Shown piece by piece: positions 26,991 through 34,668 of a stretch of 64,000 nt of DNA (positions within the stretch are counted from its first letter, which is position 1; every line of letters begins with the position of its first letter). The translations under genes were made by a program, and so were the position numbers. The DNA is taken from contig NZ_JAGYJH010000003.1 of assembly GCF_018402285.1 (NCBI RefSeq), positions 992,001 to 1,056,000 on the forward strand, read 5' to 3'. The stretch is from Hyphomonas sp. (GTDB lineage Bacteria; Pseudomonadota; Alphaproteobacteria; Caulobacterales; Hyphomonadaceae). Below the pieces are notes generated by a model. It ran no database searches. It was not told the DNA's origin and saw only the letters and a list, made by a program, of their open reading frames with translations.

Positions 26991-27920
26991 CTAGTCTTCA
27001 AGGAACTTCCTGAGCGGCGCAAGGGATTGAGCGGGGTCTTCCTCCATCGGCACATGGCCAAGGTCAGGGAAGGCGACGAGCCGGGCCTCAGGCAGGAGGT
27101 TTGTATAGTCGGCAGAGTTGCTGAAAGGGATCAGCCGGTCTTTCTTTCCCCACAGCAGAAGGACAGGCGCCTTGATCAGCGGCAGGCGGGCTGCAGGGTC
27201 CGTCAGGACCGTCTGTTCCATCCGCTTGAGCAGGGCGCCGCGCCCGCCCGGGGCCAGCATGAGGTCATGATAGCGCTTCACGGTGGTTTCGTTCAGCTTT
27301 CCTGGATCGCCATAGCTGGCCGCAAGGTTTGGCCGGATGGCGGACCTGGGCAGGGTGAACCGCATTGCCTTCATCACGGCAGGCACATCGGCCGCTTCGC
27401 CATAGGCAAAGCCCGGGCTCGCAAATCCGTCCGGGGAGATCAGCACCAGCTTTTCGACCCGGTCGGGATGATCTGCGGCCATGTTCCAGGCGATCCGTCC
27501 ACCGATGGAATTTCCGGCGAGCGTTGCCTTGCCGATTTCCAGCTGGTCCATCAGGGAGAGGATCAATTCGATCGAGCGGGCATCTGTATAATCGCCTTCC
27601 GGATCGGGCGGCGAAAGCCCCGAGCCCGGCAGGTCGAGCCGCACGACGCGGTAGTCAGCCTTCAGCGCATCCGCCCAGGGTTCAAATGTATGCAGGCTGG
27701 AGCCAAAACCATGCAGCAGGAGGATGGCAGGGGCATCGCGAGGGCCATCGTCGCGCACATGCAGGCGCGTGCCCGCGACGATGCGCATGTCGCTTGCCTG
27801 GCGGAGATAAAGCTCCTCAAGCTCAGAGCGCGGCTTGTCGGGTGTATAAAGCCAGCAACCGCCAAGCAGCACGGCCGCCAGAACAGTTCCCAACAGGATC
27901 GCGCTGAGCTTCAAGATCAC
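26991..27920 (-). CDS. Alpha/beta-fold hydrolase lipoprotein
   Basis: A 309-residue protein with a lipoprotein signal ending LLGGC (Cys22), so it is likely envelope-anchored. The hydrolase core has the oxyanion segment LLLHGFGSS, the nucleophile elbow GNSIGG, an acid in LLLWGKKDRLIP and His in DLGHVPMEE. It is an esterase, lipase or C-C hydrolase; the substrate is unknown. It starts with GTG. A 44-base hairpin separates it from the upstream nitronate monooxygenase gene on the same strand. Confidence 0.87.
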   Translation of the reverse strand: MILKLSAILLGTVLAAVLLGGCWLYTPDKPRSELEELYLRQASDMRIVAGTRLHVRDDGPRDAPAILLLHGFGSSLHTFEPWADALKADYRVVRLDLPGSGLSPPDPEGDYTDARSIELILSLMDQLEIGKATLAGNSIGGRIAWNMAADHPDRVEKLVLISPDGFASPGFAYGEAADVPAVMKAMRFTLPRSAIRPNLAASYGDPGKLNETTVKRYHDLMLAPGGRGALLKRMEQTVLTDPAARLPLIKAPVLLLWGKKDRLIPFSNSADYTNLLPEARLVAFPDLGHVPMEEDPAQSLAPLRKFLED

Positions 27921-27926
27921 CTCGCC

Positions 27927-27970
27927 GCCTGAACCCGGCAGACATTTCAGGGTCTGCGAACGGTTCAGGC
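27927..27970 (-). repeat. Intergenic hairpin between nitronate monooxygenase and hydrolase genes
   Basis: Perfect 9-base outer arms GCCTGAACC (27927-27935) and GGTTCAGGC (27962-27970) enclose inner arms GCAGAC (27938-27943) and GTCTGC (27952-27957). It ends seven bases before the GTG start of the hydrolase. There is no T-run. It could be a transcript-processing, attenuation or translation-control structure. Confidence 0.55.
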
Positions 27971-27979
27971 GGGAGTGTA

Positions 27980-28963
27980 TCAGGCTTTCACGCCAACCAG
28001 AAGCGCCGCCGAACGGGCAATGGCAGCTTCAGCGTCGCGCATGATGTCGGCGACGATGTCCGCAACCGGTTTGACTTCCTTCACGCCGCCGGCCGACTGG
28101 CCCATGGCGAAGCAGGACTTGTCCATCGAGAGTCTGGCTTCGTCCGTGATCCCACCAATGCCGCCGATGACGCCGGTCTGGGTCGAATGGATCGCCTGGA
28201 AGGGGAAGGGCTTGATGTCTTCCGGGCGGCTTTCCCAGTCATTTATATAATCATTGGTGCGGCAGCGCATCGGCTTGCCGGAATAGCAGCGGGTGCGGGT
28301 CGTGTCGGTGTCACCGGCGGTGACAACGGCGTTCTTGTACATGTTCGCAGCGTGGGCTTCGGCAGAAGCGATGAAGCGCGTGCCCATCCAGACGCCCTGG
28401 GCGCCGAGAGCGAGGGAGGCGGCCAGGCCGCGGCCATCATAGATGCCGCCAGCGGCGATGACCGGGATATTCACCGCTTCGACCGCCTGGGCGACGAGCG
28501 GCATGGTGCCGACGAGGCCGGTATGGCCGCCGCCCTCGCCGCCCTGGAGAATCACGGCGTCGCAGCCAGCCTGCTCTGCCTTGATGGCGTGCTTGACCGC
28601 GCCGCCGACGACCATGACTTTGAGGCCTGCTTTTTTCAGCCGGTCCATGATCGGCATCGGTACGCCGAGGCCGGCGATGAAGCTGTCAGCGCCGCCATTG
28701 ATGATGACATCGACGGACTCTTCAAGGCTTTCGGGGCTTGCGGCCAAGAGGTCGACGCCGAAGGGTTTGTCGGTCAGCTGGCGCACCTTTTTCATCTGCT
28801 CGGCGATGAACTGGGGAGAGGTGCCGGCCATGCCGAGGACGCCGTAGCCGCCGGCATTGCACATGGCGGCACAGACTTCCGCGTAGGAAACCCCGCCCAT
28901 ACCGGCGAGCATGATCGGGTGCTGCGTTTTCAGCAGGTCAGTCAGGCGTGTCTTGATGGCCAT
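27980..28963 (-). CDS. Nitronate monooxygenase family flavoprotein
   Basis: A 327-residue TIM-barrel flavoprotein: PIMLAGMGGVSYAEVCAAMCNAGGYGVLG, GGAVKHAIKAEQAGCDAVILQGGEGGGHTG, IPVIAAGGIYDGRG and GAQGVWMGTRF are the FMN-binding segments of the NMO/2-nitropropane dioxygenase family. The His in GEGGGHTG is at the catalytic His position. It oxidises alkyl nitronates or related substrates; some members are enoyl-reductase relatives. ATG 28963 is preceded by AGGGAC. It lies upstream of the hydrolase gene and may be co-transcribed with it. Confidence 0.88.
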   Translation of the reverse strand: MAIKTRLTDLLKTQHPIMLAGMGGVSYAEVCAAMCNAGGYGVLGMAGTSPQFIAEQMKKVRQLTDKPFGVDLLAASPESLEESVDVIINGGADSFIAGLGVPMPIMDRLKKAGLKVMVVGGAVKHAIKAEQAGCDAVILQGGEGGGHTGLVGTMPLVAQAVEAVNIPVIAAGGIYDGRGLAASLALGAQGVWMGTRFIASAEAHAANMYKNAVVTAGDTDTTRTRCYSGKPMRCRTNDYINDWESRPEDIKPFPFQAIHSTQTGVIGGIGGITDEARLSMDKSCFAMGQSAGGVKEVKPVADIVADIMRDAEAAIARSAALLVGVKA

Positions 28964-29180
28964 CTCTAAGTCCCTTTGTTTCAAAGCGGTTGGTTGGCCG
29001 AAGGGCTAAACCGGCGCCCCAGCGTCAACGCAATAGGGCAAGGCGAGACCCATTGTGGCCTTTTTTGCCGCCACTTTGCCGCAATCTGGCCGCGATCCCC
29101 AGCCAGAGAATTGGAAGTTGACTGGTGCGAAGCTGGCCAACGGGTGTCATCAGACAAAAAATTTAAGAGGGGAAGCTCTT

Positions 29181-29420
29181 ATGAAGAAACTTATCGCAAG
29201 CGCTGCAGCAGCCGCTTTTGTTGCTGGTTTTGCCTTTGCAGGTGAGCCGCCGGCCGAAGCTGAAGTCGCCGCAGAGGCCGCTGAAGTTGTCGAGGAAGTC
29301 GCTGAAGAAGCCGCAGAGGAAGCTGAAGCAGCTGCCGACGTGGCTGAAGAAGCCGCTGAAGTTGCTGAAGAAGCTGCCGAGGAAGCCGCTGAAGAAGCCG
29401 CTGATGAGGCTGCTGAATAA
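29181..29420 (+). CDS. Small exported Ala/Glu-rich helical protein
   Basis: A 79-residue protein: a signal peptide (MKKLIASAAAAAFVAGFAFA) followed by about 55 residues made almost only of Ala, Glu and Val with a few Asp and Pro. The repeat units are of the form AEEAAE, AEEAAEVAEEA and EEVAEEAAEEAE. It is predicted as one long amphipathic, very acidic helix with Ala/Val on one face. No family is recognised. AGAGGGGAAG precedes the ATG and a terminator follows, so it looks like a strongly expressed monocistronic gene. The composition resembles the lipoprotein encoded just downstream. Confidence 0.75.
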   Translation: MKKLIASAAAAAFVAGFAFAGEPPAEAEVAAEAAEVVEEVAEEAAEEAEAAADVAEEAAEVAEEAAEEAAEEAADEAAE

Positions 29421-29442
29421 GCAGGCAGTAATACGCTCTATC

Positions 29443-29471
29443 GCCCCTTCCCAAAGCGGGTGGGGGCTTTT
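29443..29471 (+). terminator. Terminator after the first Ala/Glu-rich gene
   Basis: The stem GCCCCTTCCC / GGGTGGGGGC (29443-29452 and 29458-29467) with an AAAGC loop is followed by TTTTCT. It lies 22 bases after the stop codon. Confidence 0.8.
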
Positions 29472-29583
29472 CTGTAACCAGCCCGCGAAAGGCGTTCCTT
29501 ATCTGAAGAATGAACTTTCAGTAACGGGACAATGGTGCTAAAGCACCGGCCGTTCGCAAGAACACAACAGGGGTACTACCAAC

Positions 29584-29856
29584 ATGAAAAATCTGTTCCT
29601 GATCGGCGCTGCTGCGCTCGTTCTGGCCGCTTGCGGCGCAACCGAAGAAGCTGCTCCGGCAGCTGAACCGGCGACCGTCGAAGAAGCAGCTGCTGAAGCC
29701 GGTGAAGCCACCGAAGAAGCAGTTGTCGAAGCTGTCGAAGCCACTGAAGAAGCCACTGCAGAAGCTGCAGCTGCTGTCGAAGGCGCTGTCGAGGAAGCTG
29801 TTGAAGCGACCGAAGAAGCCACTGAAGAAGCAACTGAAGAAGTTGCTCCGGAGTAA
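29584..29856 (+). CDS. Small Ala/Glu/Thr-rich lipoprotein
   Basis: A 90-residue protein with a lipoprotein signal MKNLFLIGAAALVLAAC (lipidated Cys17). Then come about 70 residues of Ala, Glu, Val and Thr in repeats such as EATEEA, EAVEATEEAT and EEATEEATEE, ending VAPE. It is expected to be an acidic amphipathic helix tethered to a membrane by its lipid. It shares build and composition with the exported protein 160 bases upstream, apart from the lipobox. The function is unknown; a structural Lpp-like role is only a guess, since the C-terminal Lys used by Lpp is absent. A strong terminator follows. Confidence 0.75.
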   Translation: MKNLFLIGAAALVLAACGATEEAAPAAEPATVEEAAAEAGEATEEAVVEAVEATEEATAEAAAAVEGAVEEAVEATEEATEEATEEVAPE

Positions 29857-29886
29857 TTTTCCGGGCCGGGTAACCGGCTAAAAGAC

Positions 29887-29918
29887 AAGGCCGCTTCCCT
29901 ATGGGAGGCGGCCTTTTT
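29887..29918 (+). terminator. Terminator after the Ala/Glu/Thr-rich lipoprotein gene
   Basis: A 13-base stem AAGGCCGCTTCCC / GGGAGGCGGCCTT with one G-T pair, a TAT loop and a following run of T. It also contains a short A-run on the 5' side, so it may act in both directions against the convergent SDR gene. Confidence 0.92.
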
Positions 29919-29992
29919 CTTTTGTGGTTCATTCCCTCACGGACACTTTGTGGCGCGAAAAGGAATGACCCATTCCGCGCCGCCGGCGCGAA

Positions 29993-30778
29993 TCAGAACT
30001 TGGCGTAGCCACCGTCGATGACGAGCGTGTCGCCTGAATGGTATTTCGAGGCGTCCGAGGCAAGGTAAACGGCCATGCCGCCGAAGTCTGCCGGCTCGCC
30101 CCAGCGGCGAATCGGGACGCGGGAAATGACTTTGGAGGTAAAGACTTCCTGGCCCTGGGCGCCTTCGGTCATGTCGGTCGCGATCCAGCCGGGGAGGATG
30201 GAGTTGGCACGGATTCCGTAGCGGCCGTACTCGACGGCGCAGGCGTTCATCATGGCGATGAGGCCGCCTTTGGTGTGGGCGTAGGCCTGGTTGCGGCCGG
30301 CCCCTTCGATGCCGGCCAGGGAAGCGGTGCCCACGAGGCTGCCGCCAAGGTCACCCTTCTTGGCGCGGGCGACCATGGACTTGGCCGCTTCGCGCAAGGT
30401 GAAGAACGCGCCGACGGAATTGATGCGGGCGTTATACTCCCAGGTTTCCAGCGTCATTGTTTCGAAGGAGGCAGCGCCGCGGCCGACACCGGCGTTCGCG
30501 ATACAGCAATCGATGCGGCCGAACTCTTCCTCGGCTTCTTTCATTGCGTTGATAACCTGTGATTCTTCGCCGACATCGACGGCCCAGGCCTTGACCTTTC
30601 CGGTGCCGAGACCGGAGGCCGATTTGACGGCGGCATCATTGTCAGCCGTCTTGCGGCCCCAGATCACGACGTCGGCGTTCGAGGCGGCGAGGGCCTCCAC
30701 CATGCCGAGGCCGATGCCCTTGTTGCCGCCGGTGACGACGCACACCTTGCCGCTCAAATCGAAGGGTTTGTAGACCAT
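29993..30778 (-). CDS. Short-chain dehydrogenase/reductase
   Basis: A 261-residue SDR with TGGNKGIG near 16-23, ANAGV, Ser in GTASLAG, and the catalytic YAHTK. The C-terminal VIDGGYAKF is typical of classical SDRs. It is an NAD(P)-dependent oxidoreductase of unknown substrate; the TGGNKGIG form recalls gluconate/3-oxoacyl reductase-like members. It is convergent with the Ala/Glu-rich lipoprotein gene and has its own upstream region with no close same-strand neighbour. Confidence 0.9.
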   Translation of the reverse strand: MVYKPFDLSGKVCVVTGGNKGIGLGMVEALAASNADVVIWGRKTADNDAAVKSASGLGTGKVKAWAVDVGEESQVINAMKEAEEEFGRIDCCIANAGVGRGAASFETMTLETWEYNARINSVGAFFTLREAAKSMVARAKKGDLGGSLVGTASLAGIEGAGRNQAYAHTKGGLIAMMNACAVEYGRYGIRANSILPGWIATDMTEGAQGQEVFTSKVISRVPIRRWGEPADFGGMAVYLASDASKYHSGDTLVIDGGYAKF

Positions 30779-30911
30779 GAACCTGATTCCTCCCGGATAA
30801 TCTCTTGATTGAGTAAAGCGTACTGACAGACCTGACGCAGGGGCGGGTCAAGGAAATAAATGGGGGATAAGGGCTGCAAAAAACGCCAAGGATGCCTGCA
30901 AGCGATGGCTC

Positions 30912-30948
30912 AAAAACGCCAACGGGGTTGCCGCGCGCTGGCGTTTTT
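30912..30948 (-). terminator. Bidirectional terminator after the Nudix gene
   Basis: The perfect arms AAAAACGCCA (30912-30921) and TGGCGTTTTT (30939-30948) provide a T-run on either strand. The stem begins at the Nudix stop codon. A second copy of AAAAACGCCAA occurs about 33 bases to the left (30879-30889). Confidence 0.82.
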
Positions 30949-31394
30949 CAGGCCGCGGAGACCATCGCGCGGGCTGCCTCTATGATCCGGCGGGTCTCTT
31001 CCCAGAGGGGGATGGCGGCAAGGCGCTCCGGCGAGACCCATTCGGCATGGGCCGCATCGTCGCCCGCCACCGGATCGCCCGCGACCCAGACGGCGGCAAA
31101 ATCAAACAGCAGGTAATGGCGCGCGACCTCGCCCGAGCGGCGAGAGGTGAAGATGGCGTCAACGACATCGGCAAGGCCGACCAGACGGGCAGTGATGCCG
31201 GTTTCCTCCCTCAGCTCGCGCAGGGCGGCGGCCTCTGTGCGCTCGCCAAATTCGATCCGCCCGCCGGGGATTGACCAGTCACCGGCCAGCGGGGGCGTGC
31301 CCCGGCGGATGAGGAGGACGTCCTCCCCCTTGAAACAGGCGGTGCCGACGGCGGGTGTGGGGCGGCCGGGCGGCGGGGCGACGGGGACGATCAT
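30948..31394 (-). CDS. Nudix hydrolase
   Basis: A 148-residue protein with a complete Nudix box at 45-67 (G, Glu51, then RELREETGI). These enzymes hydrolyse nucleoside diphosphates linked to another group, such as oxidised dNTPs, ADP-ribose or NADH. ADP-ribose pyrophosphatase or MutT-like activity cannot be separated here. It overlaps the RNA methyltransferase stop by four bases (ATGA), so it is translated after it from one mRNA, and a terminator follows immediately. Confidence 0.92.
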   Translation of the reverse strand: MIVPVAPPPGRPTPAVGTACFKGEDVLLIRRGTPPLAGDWSIPGGRIEFGERTEAAALRELREETGITARLVGLADVVDAIFTSRRSGEVARHYLLFDFAAVWVAGDPVAGDDAAHAEWVSPERLAAIPLWEETRRIIEAARAMVSAA

Positions 31395-32641
31395 GATTTT
31401 TCCAGGAGGGCGACGGCCTCGACATGCGCCGACCAGAGGAACTGGTCGACCGGATGAACGCTAAGGAGGCGGTAGCCGCCATCAGCGAGCGTGCGCAGGT
31501 CGCGCGCCAGTGTGGCCGGATCGCAGGAGACATAGGCCATGCGGGGCACAGACGATCTGGCGATTTCGGCGCACTGGGCGGCAGCGCCTGCGCGGGCGGG
31601 ATCCAGCACCAGGCCATCGAACCGGGCGAGTTCTGACGGGGCGAGGGGATTGCGGAAGAGGTCTCGCGCGTCGGCGGTGACGGGTTTCAGGCCGGGAGCG
31701 GCCCGGGCGGCGGCGCGCAGGGCTTCGATAGCGGCGCGCCCGCTTTCGGCGGCATGGACGGGAATGCGCTCTGCCAGGCGCAGGGCAAATGTTCCGCAGC
31801 CTGAGAATAGATCGGCGGCGAAAGTGGCGCTGCTGAGATGGGCCAGAACGAGGCGGGCCATTTCGGCTTCTGCCTCGGCGCTCGCCTGAAGGAAGCCGCC
31901 GGGGGGGGGCAGGAGGCTGGCGGCGCCCACGGGGAGGCGCGGGGCCCGCTCAGTCAGCACGTCTTCGCCTTCCAGCGAGACACGGGCAAAGCCTGCCCGC
32001 AGGGCGGCGCCGGTTACTTCGGCGCGGGCAAGCCGGGCAGCCTGTTTGGGAACACCGGTCACATGCAGGTCAAGCCCCGAGGCGGTTTCGGTGACGAGGA
32101 GGCCGAGATCATCCTTGCCAATCAGGAGCGGCGCGATGATGTCTTTCAGCTTTGGCACCGCCGCAATTATGGCCGGGCGCAGGACAGGACATTCTTCCAG
32201 GGCAATCAGATGATGGCTCTTGCGGCCATGAAAGCCGAGGAGTACGGCCTTGCCGGATCTGCGCGCGGAAAAGGCGGCGCGCCGGCGCGAGCCGGGCGGG
32301 GTGACCCATGTTTCGGTTACGTCCGTCTCCAGGCCGCGCGCCCTCAGGGAACGGACGATCAGGTCGCGCTTGAAAGCGGCGTAGGGGGCGGGCGCCATGT
32401 GCTGCAGGGTGCATCCGCCGCAGGCGGTGAAATGGCGGCAGGCGGGGGCAGCGCGCTCGGGCGAGGGCGCAATGAGGCGTTCCGGTTTCAGCCGGTCGCC
32501 TTGCCCGCTGACTTCCACGACCTCTCCGGCAAGGGTAAAGGGCACCGACACCCAGCCCTCCCCCTCGCGCGCGCGGCCATCGCCCTGCGCGCCGGTGTGA
32601 TCGATGGTTATCGTGCGCAAAAAGGCGGCAGGCGGGGCCAT
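31391..32641 (-). CDS. TRAM/RumA-type RNA uracil-C5 methyltransferase
   Basis: A 416-residue protein with an N-terminal TRAM-like domain, Cys residues in CRHFTACGGC that fit the 4Fe-4S cluster of RlmD/RumA enzymes, the SAM motif ADLFSGCGTFALRLAE, and the catalytic Cys in YVSCDPATLARDL. It methylates uracil C5 in rRNA (or tRNA) using SAM. ATG 32641 is preceded by AGGAAAC; the frame upstream is unlikely to be coding. A run of nine G/C at 31901-31909 lies inside the gene with the frame kept. It is divergent from the patatin gene. Confidence 0.9.
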   Translation of the reverse strand: MAPPAAFLRTITIDHTGAQGDGRAREGEGWVSVPFTLAGEVVEVSGQGDRLKPERLIAPSPERAAPACRHFTACGGCTLQHMAPAPYAAFKRDLIVRSLRARGLETDVTETWVTPPGSRRRAAFSARRSGKAVLLGFHGRKSHHLIALEECPVLRPAIIAAVPKLKDIIAPLLIGKDDLGLLVTETASGLDLHVTGVPKQAARLARAEVTGAALRAGFARVSLEGEDVLTERAPRLPVGAASLLPPPGGFLQASAEAEAEMARLVLAHLSSATFAADLFSGCGTFALRLAERIPVHAAESGRAAIEALRAAARAAPGLKPVTADARDLFRNPLAPSELARFDGLVLDPARAGAAAQCAEIARSSVPRMAYVSCDPATLARDLRTLADGGYRLLSVHPVDQFLWSAHVEAVALLEKS

Positions 32642-32726
32642 CGTGTTTCCTGACTGGCGGGCGGAGTGGTGATCTTCAGGTTCCTCCGGTAGCAGGGACG
32701 GGCCGCAGCCGACAAGGAGCCGGAAC

Positions 32727-33758
32727 ATGGCAAACGCCAATGGAAACGGGAAAGCGAACGGAAAAGCCCGGCCAAAGCCGAGACCGATCAGTCTGGCGCT
32801 GCAGGGCGGGGGCGCGCATGGCGCCTATACCTGGGGCGTTCTGGCCCGGCTGAGCGAGGATGAAACGCTCGCGATCGAGGCGATTTCGGCAACCTCCGCC
32901 GGGGCGGTCAATGCGGTGGCCTATGCCGCCGGGCTGGCAGAGGGCGGGCCGGCCGGGGCGCGGGCGGCGCTTGAGGAAATATGGCGGGCGGTCTCCGACG
33001 CAGGCGCGGGCATGAACGCCTTTGGCGCAGTAGGCTTCCAGATCGCAAGCGCGCTTCAGAGCTTTGCCAGCCCGTACGACTTCAACCCGTTCAACTACAA
33101 TCCGCTGCGCAAGATCGTCGAGCAGCGGGTGAACTTTGACGCCGTGCATGCTTCCGGCCTGAAACTCTTCCTGTCTGCCACCAATGTGGAGACCGGCAAG
33201 GTGCGCGTGTTTTCCAGGGACGAGATTACTGCTGACGCCGTGCTTGCCTCGGCCTGCCTGCCGCAGACCTTCCAGGCGGTGGAGATTGGCGGGGAAGCGT
33301 TCTGGGATGGCGGGTTCATGGGAAATCCCAGCCTTTTCCCCCTGATCTATTCAGGCGCGCCGCAGGATGTGCTCCTTGTGCTGCTTAATCCGCTGGTGCG
33401 GCCTGGGGTTCCCAAACGGGCGGCGGAGATCAACGAGCGGCTGAACGAGATCAGCTTCAACGCGTCCCTGATCGGGGAGCTGCGCGCGATCGCCTTCGTG
33501 CAGCGCCTGATCGATGACGGGATGCTGAAAGAGCCGATAATGAAGAAATACCGCAGGCTGAACATTCACGCCATTCGGGGAGGGCAGGACCTGCTCGGCT
33601 ATGGCCTTGCGACGAAATCCGAGGCGCGCTGGCGGTTCCTGACCGAGCTGCGTGACAAAGGCCGGGACGCGGCAGGCCGCTGGCTGGCGGAGTGCGCAAA
33701 GGATGTGGGCACGAAGCAATCGAGCTTTGATATCCGGAAGGAGTTTCTGGAGGTTTAG
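32727..33758 (+). CDS. Patatin-like phospholipase
   Basis: A 343-residue protein. A basic, Asn/Gly/Lys-rich N-terminus is followed by LALQGGGAHGAYTWGVL (oxyanion hole), the nucleophile Ser in ISATSAGAVNAV, and the DGGF of the Ser-Asp dyad. The usual first Gly of the G-x-S-x-G elbow is Ala (A-T-S-A-G), a variant known in proteobacterial patatins. It is expected to hydrolyse phospholipids or other acyl esters. There is no signal peptide. ATG 32727 follows AAGGAG. Confidence 0.9.
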   Translation: MANANGNGKANGKARPKPRPISLALQGGGAHGAYTWGVLARLSEDETLAIEAISATSAGAVNAVAYAAGLAEGGPAGARAALEEIWRAVSDAGAGMNAFGAVGFQIASALQSFASPYDFNPFNYNPLRKIVEQRVNFDAVHASGLKLFLSATNVETGKVRVFSRDEITADAVLASACLPQTFQAVEIGGEAFWDGGFMGNPSLFPLIYSGAPQDVLLVLLNPLVRPGVPKRAAEINERLNEISFNASLIGELRAIAFVQRLIDDGMLKEPIMKKYRRLNIHAIRGGQDLLGYGLATKSEARWRFLTELRDKGRDAAGRWLAECAKDVGTKQSSFDIRKEFLEV

Positions 33759-33837
33759 GCAAAGGCGTGCCGCAGGCTGAGTTTTCGGATTGGCAGCAAA
33801 GCGCTTTGAGATACAATCTCCTTGAAAGGACCCTTCC

Positions 33838-34251
33838 ATGCGCCGCGTACTGATGTCCCTTCTGCTTTCGGGCCTTCTGGCGGCGGCCGCGTCTGCCGGT
33901 CCAAAGCCCTCGGGCAATGAGCCGCTTACCGCCGAGGCGATGAAGGCTGAGCTCTTCGGGGTGCGGATGTCGGGGGTCCAGGTGCAGACCGGCGAGGCCT
34001 GGTCGGAATGCATCGAGCCGGGCGGACGCACGCTCTACGAGATTGGCGATTACATTTCCGAGGGCGTGATGGAGATTACGCCCGAGGGGCAGGCCTGTTT
34101 CACCTATCCGGGTACCGGCACGTCCTGCTTCCGTGGCCAGCGCGCGCCGAAGGGCTACATGTTTTACGCTGTGGGCGGGGGCGGATCCTTCTACGCCACT
34201 AAGATCGAGCGCGGCGTGAAGACGTGTCTTGCGCGTGATCTGATCGGATAG
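33838..34251 (+). CDS. Secreted protein of unknown function (copy 1 of a tandem pair)
   Basis: A 137-residue protein with a signal peptide (MRRVLMSLLLSGLLAAAASA). The mature part contains LFGVRMSGVQVQTG, ECIEPGGRTLYEIGDYISEG, ITPEGQACFTYPGTG, RAPKGYMFYAV and a C-terminal IERGVKTCLARDLIG. Four Cys residues in the mature part, of which at least three align with copy 2, suggest disulfides in the periplasm. No family is recognised. The next gene, 12 bases on, encodes a clear paralogue. ATG 33838 is preceded by GAAAGGA. Confidence 0.72.
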   Translation: MRRVLMSLLLSGLLAAAASAGPKPSGNEPLTAEAMKAELFGVRMSGVQVQTGEAWSECIEPGGRTLYEIGDYISEGVMEITPEGQACFTYPGTGTSCFRGQRAPKGYMFYAVGGGGSFYATKIERGVKTCLARDLIG

Positions 34252-34263
34252 GAGCCGGGTGAA

Positions 34264-34668
34264 TTGGTTCGACTGGCATTGATATCTTGCGCGCTGCTGG
34301 CAATAGCGGGCGCCGGCGCGGCAGAGAGCGCGCCCAATGGGTTGCTGAGTGCTGAGGAAATCCGAGCCGAGTTTCCAGGAACACGGATGAGCGGCGTGCA
34401 ATTGGGCACTGGCCTGGGATTTGTCGAATGCATCGAGCCGGGTGGCCGCTCGATCTTTCAGCTCGGCGACAGTTACAGTGAGGGAACCATGGCGGTCACG
34501 CCAGAGGGGCATGCGTGCTTCACCTATTCCAGTGGAGTCCACTGCTACCGGATGCAGCGCGTTCCGAAGGGATATATGGTGCGCGGTGTCGGTTCGCGGG
34601 ACGCGTTCCATGTGCGCGCGGTCGAGCGCGGTGTTACGCGATGCACAGCCGATGACCTGATCGGCTAG
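34264..34668 (+). CDS. Secreted protein of unknown function (copy 2 of a tandem pair)
   Basis: A 134-residue protein starting with TTG at 34264 behind AGGAG (34250-34254), with a signal peptide and the same mature pattern as copy 1: RMSGVQLGTG, ECIEPGGRSIFQLGD, VTPEGHACFTYSSG, RVPKGYMVRGVG and VERGVTRCTADDLIG. The conserved Cys positions are kept. The pair arose by tandem duplication and has diverged substantially, so the copies probably have separate roles. Its last four bases overlap the convergent rsmD gene. Confidence 0.7.
   Translation: MVRLALISCALLAIAGAGAAESAPNGLLSAEEIRAEFPGTRMSGVQLGTGLGFVECIEPGGRSIFQLGDSYSEGTMAVTPEGHACFTYSSGVHCYRMQRVPKGYMVRGVGSRDAFHVRAVERGVTRCTADDLIG

Noticed and set aside
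28976..29245. 89-codon plus-strand ORF upstream of the first Ala/Glu-rich gene
   Set aside because: It overlaps the signal-peptide gene in another frame, is Cys/Arg-rich without pattern, and has no good ribosome site.
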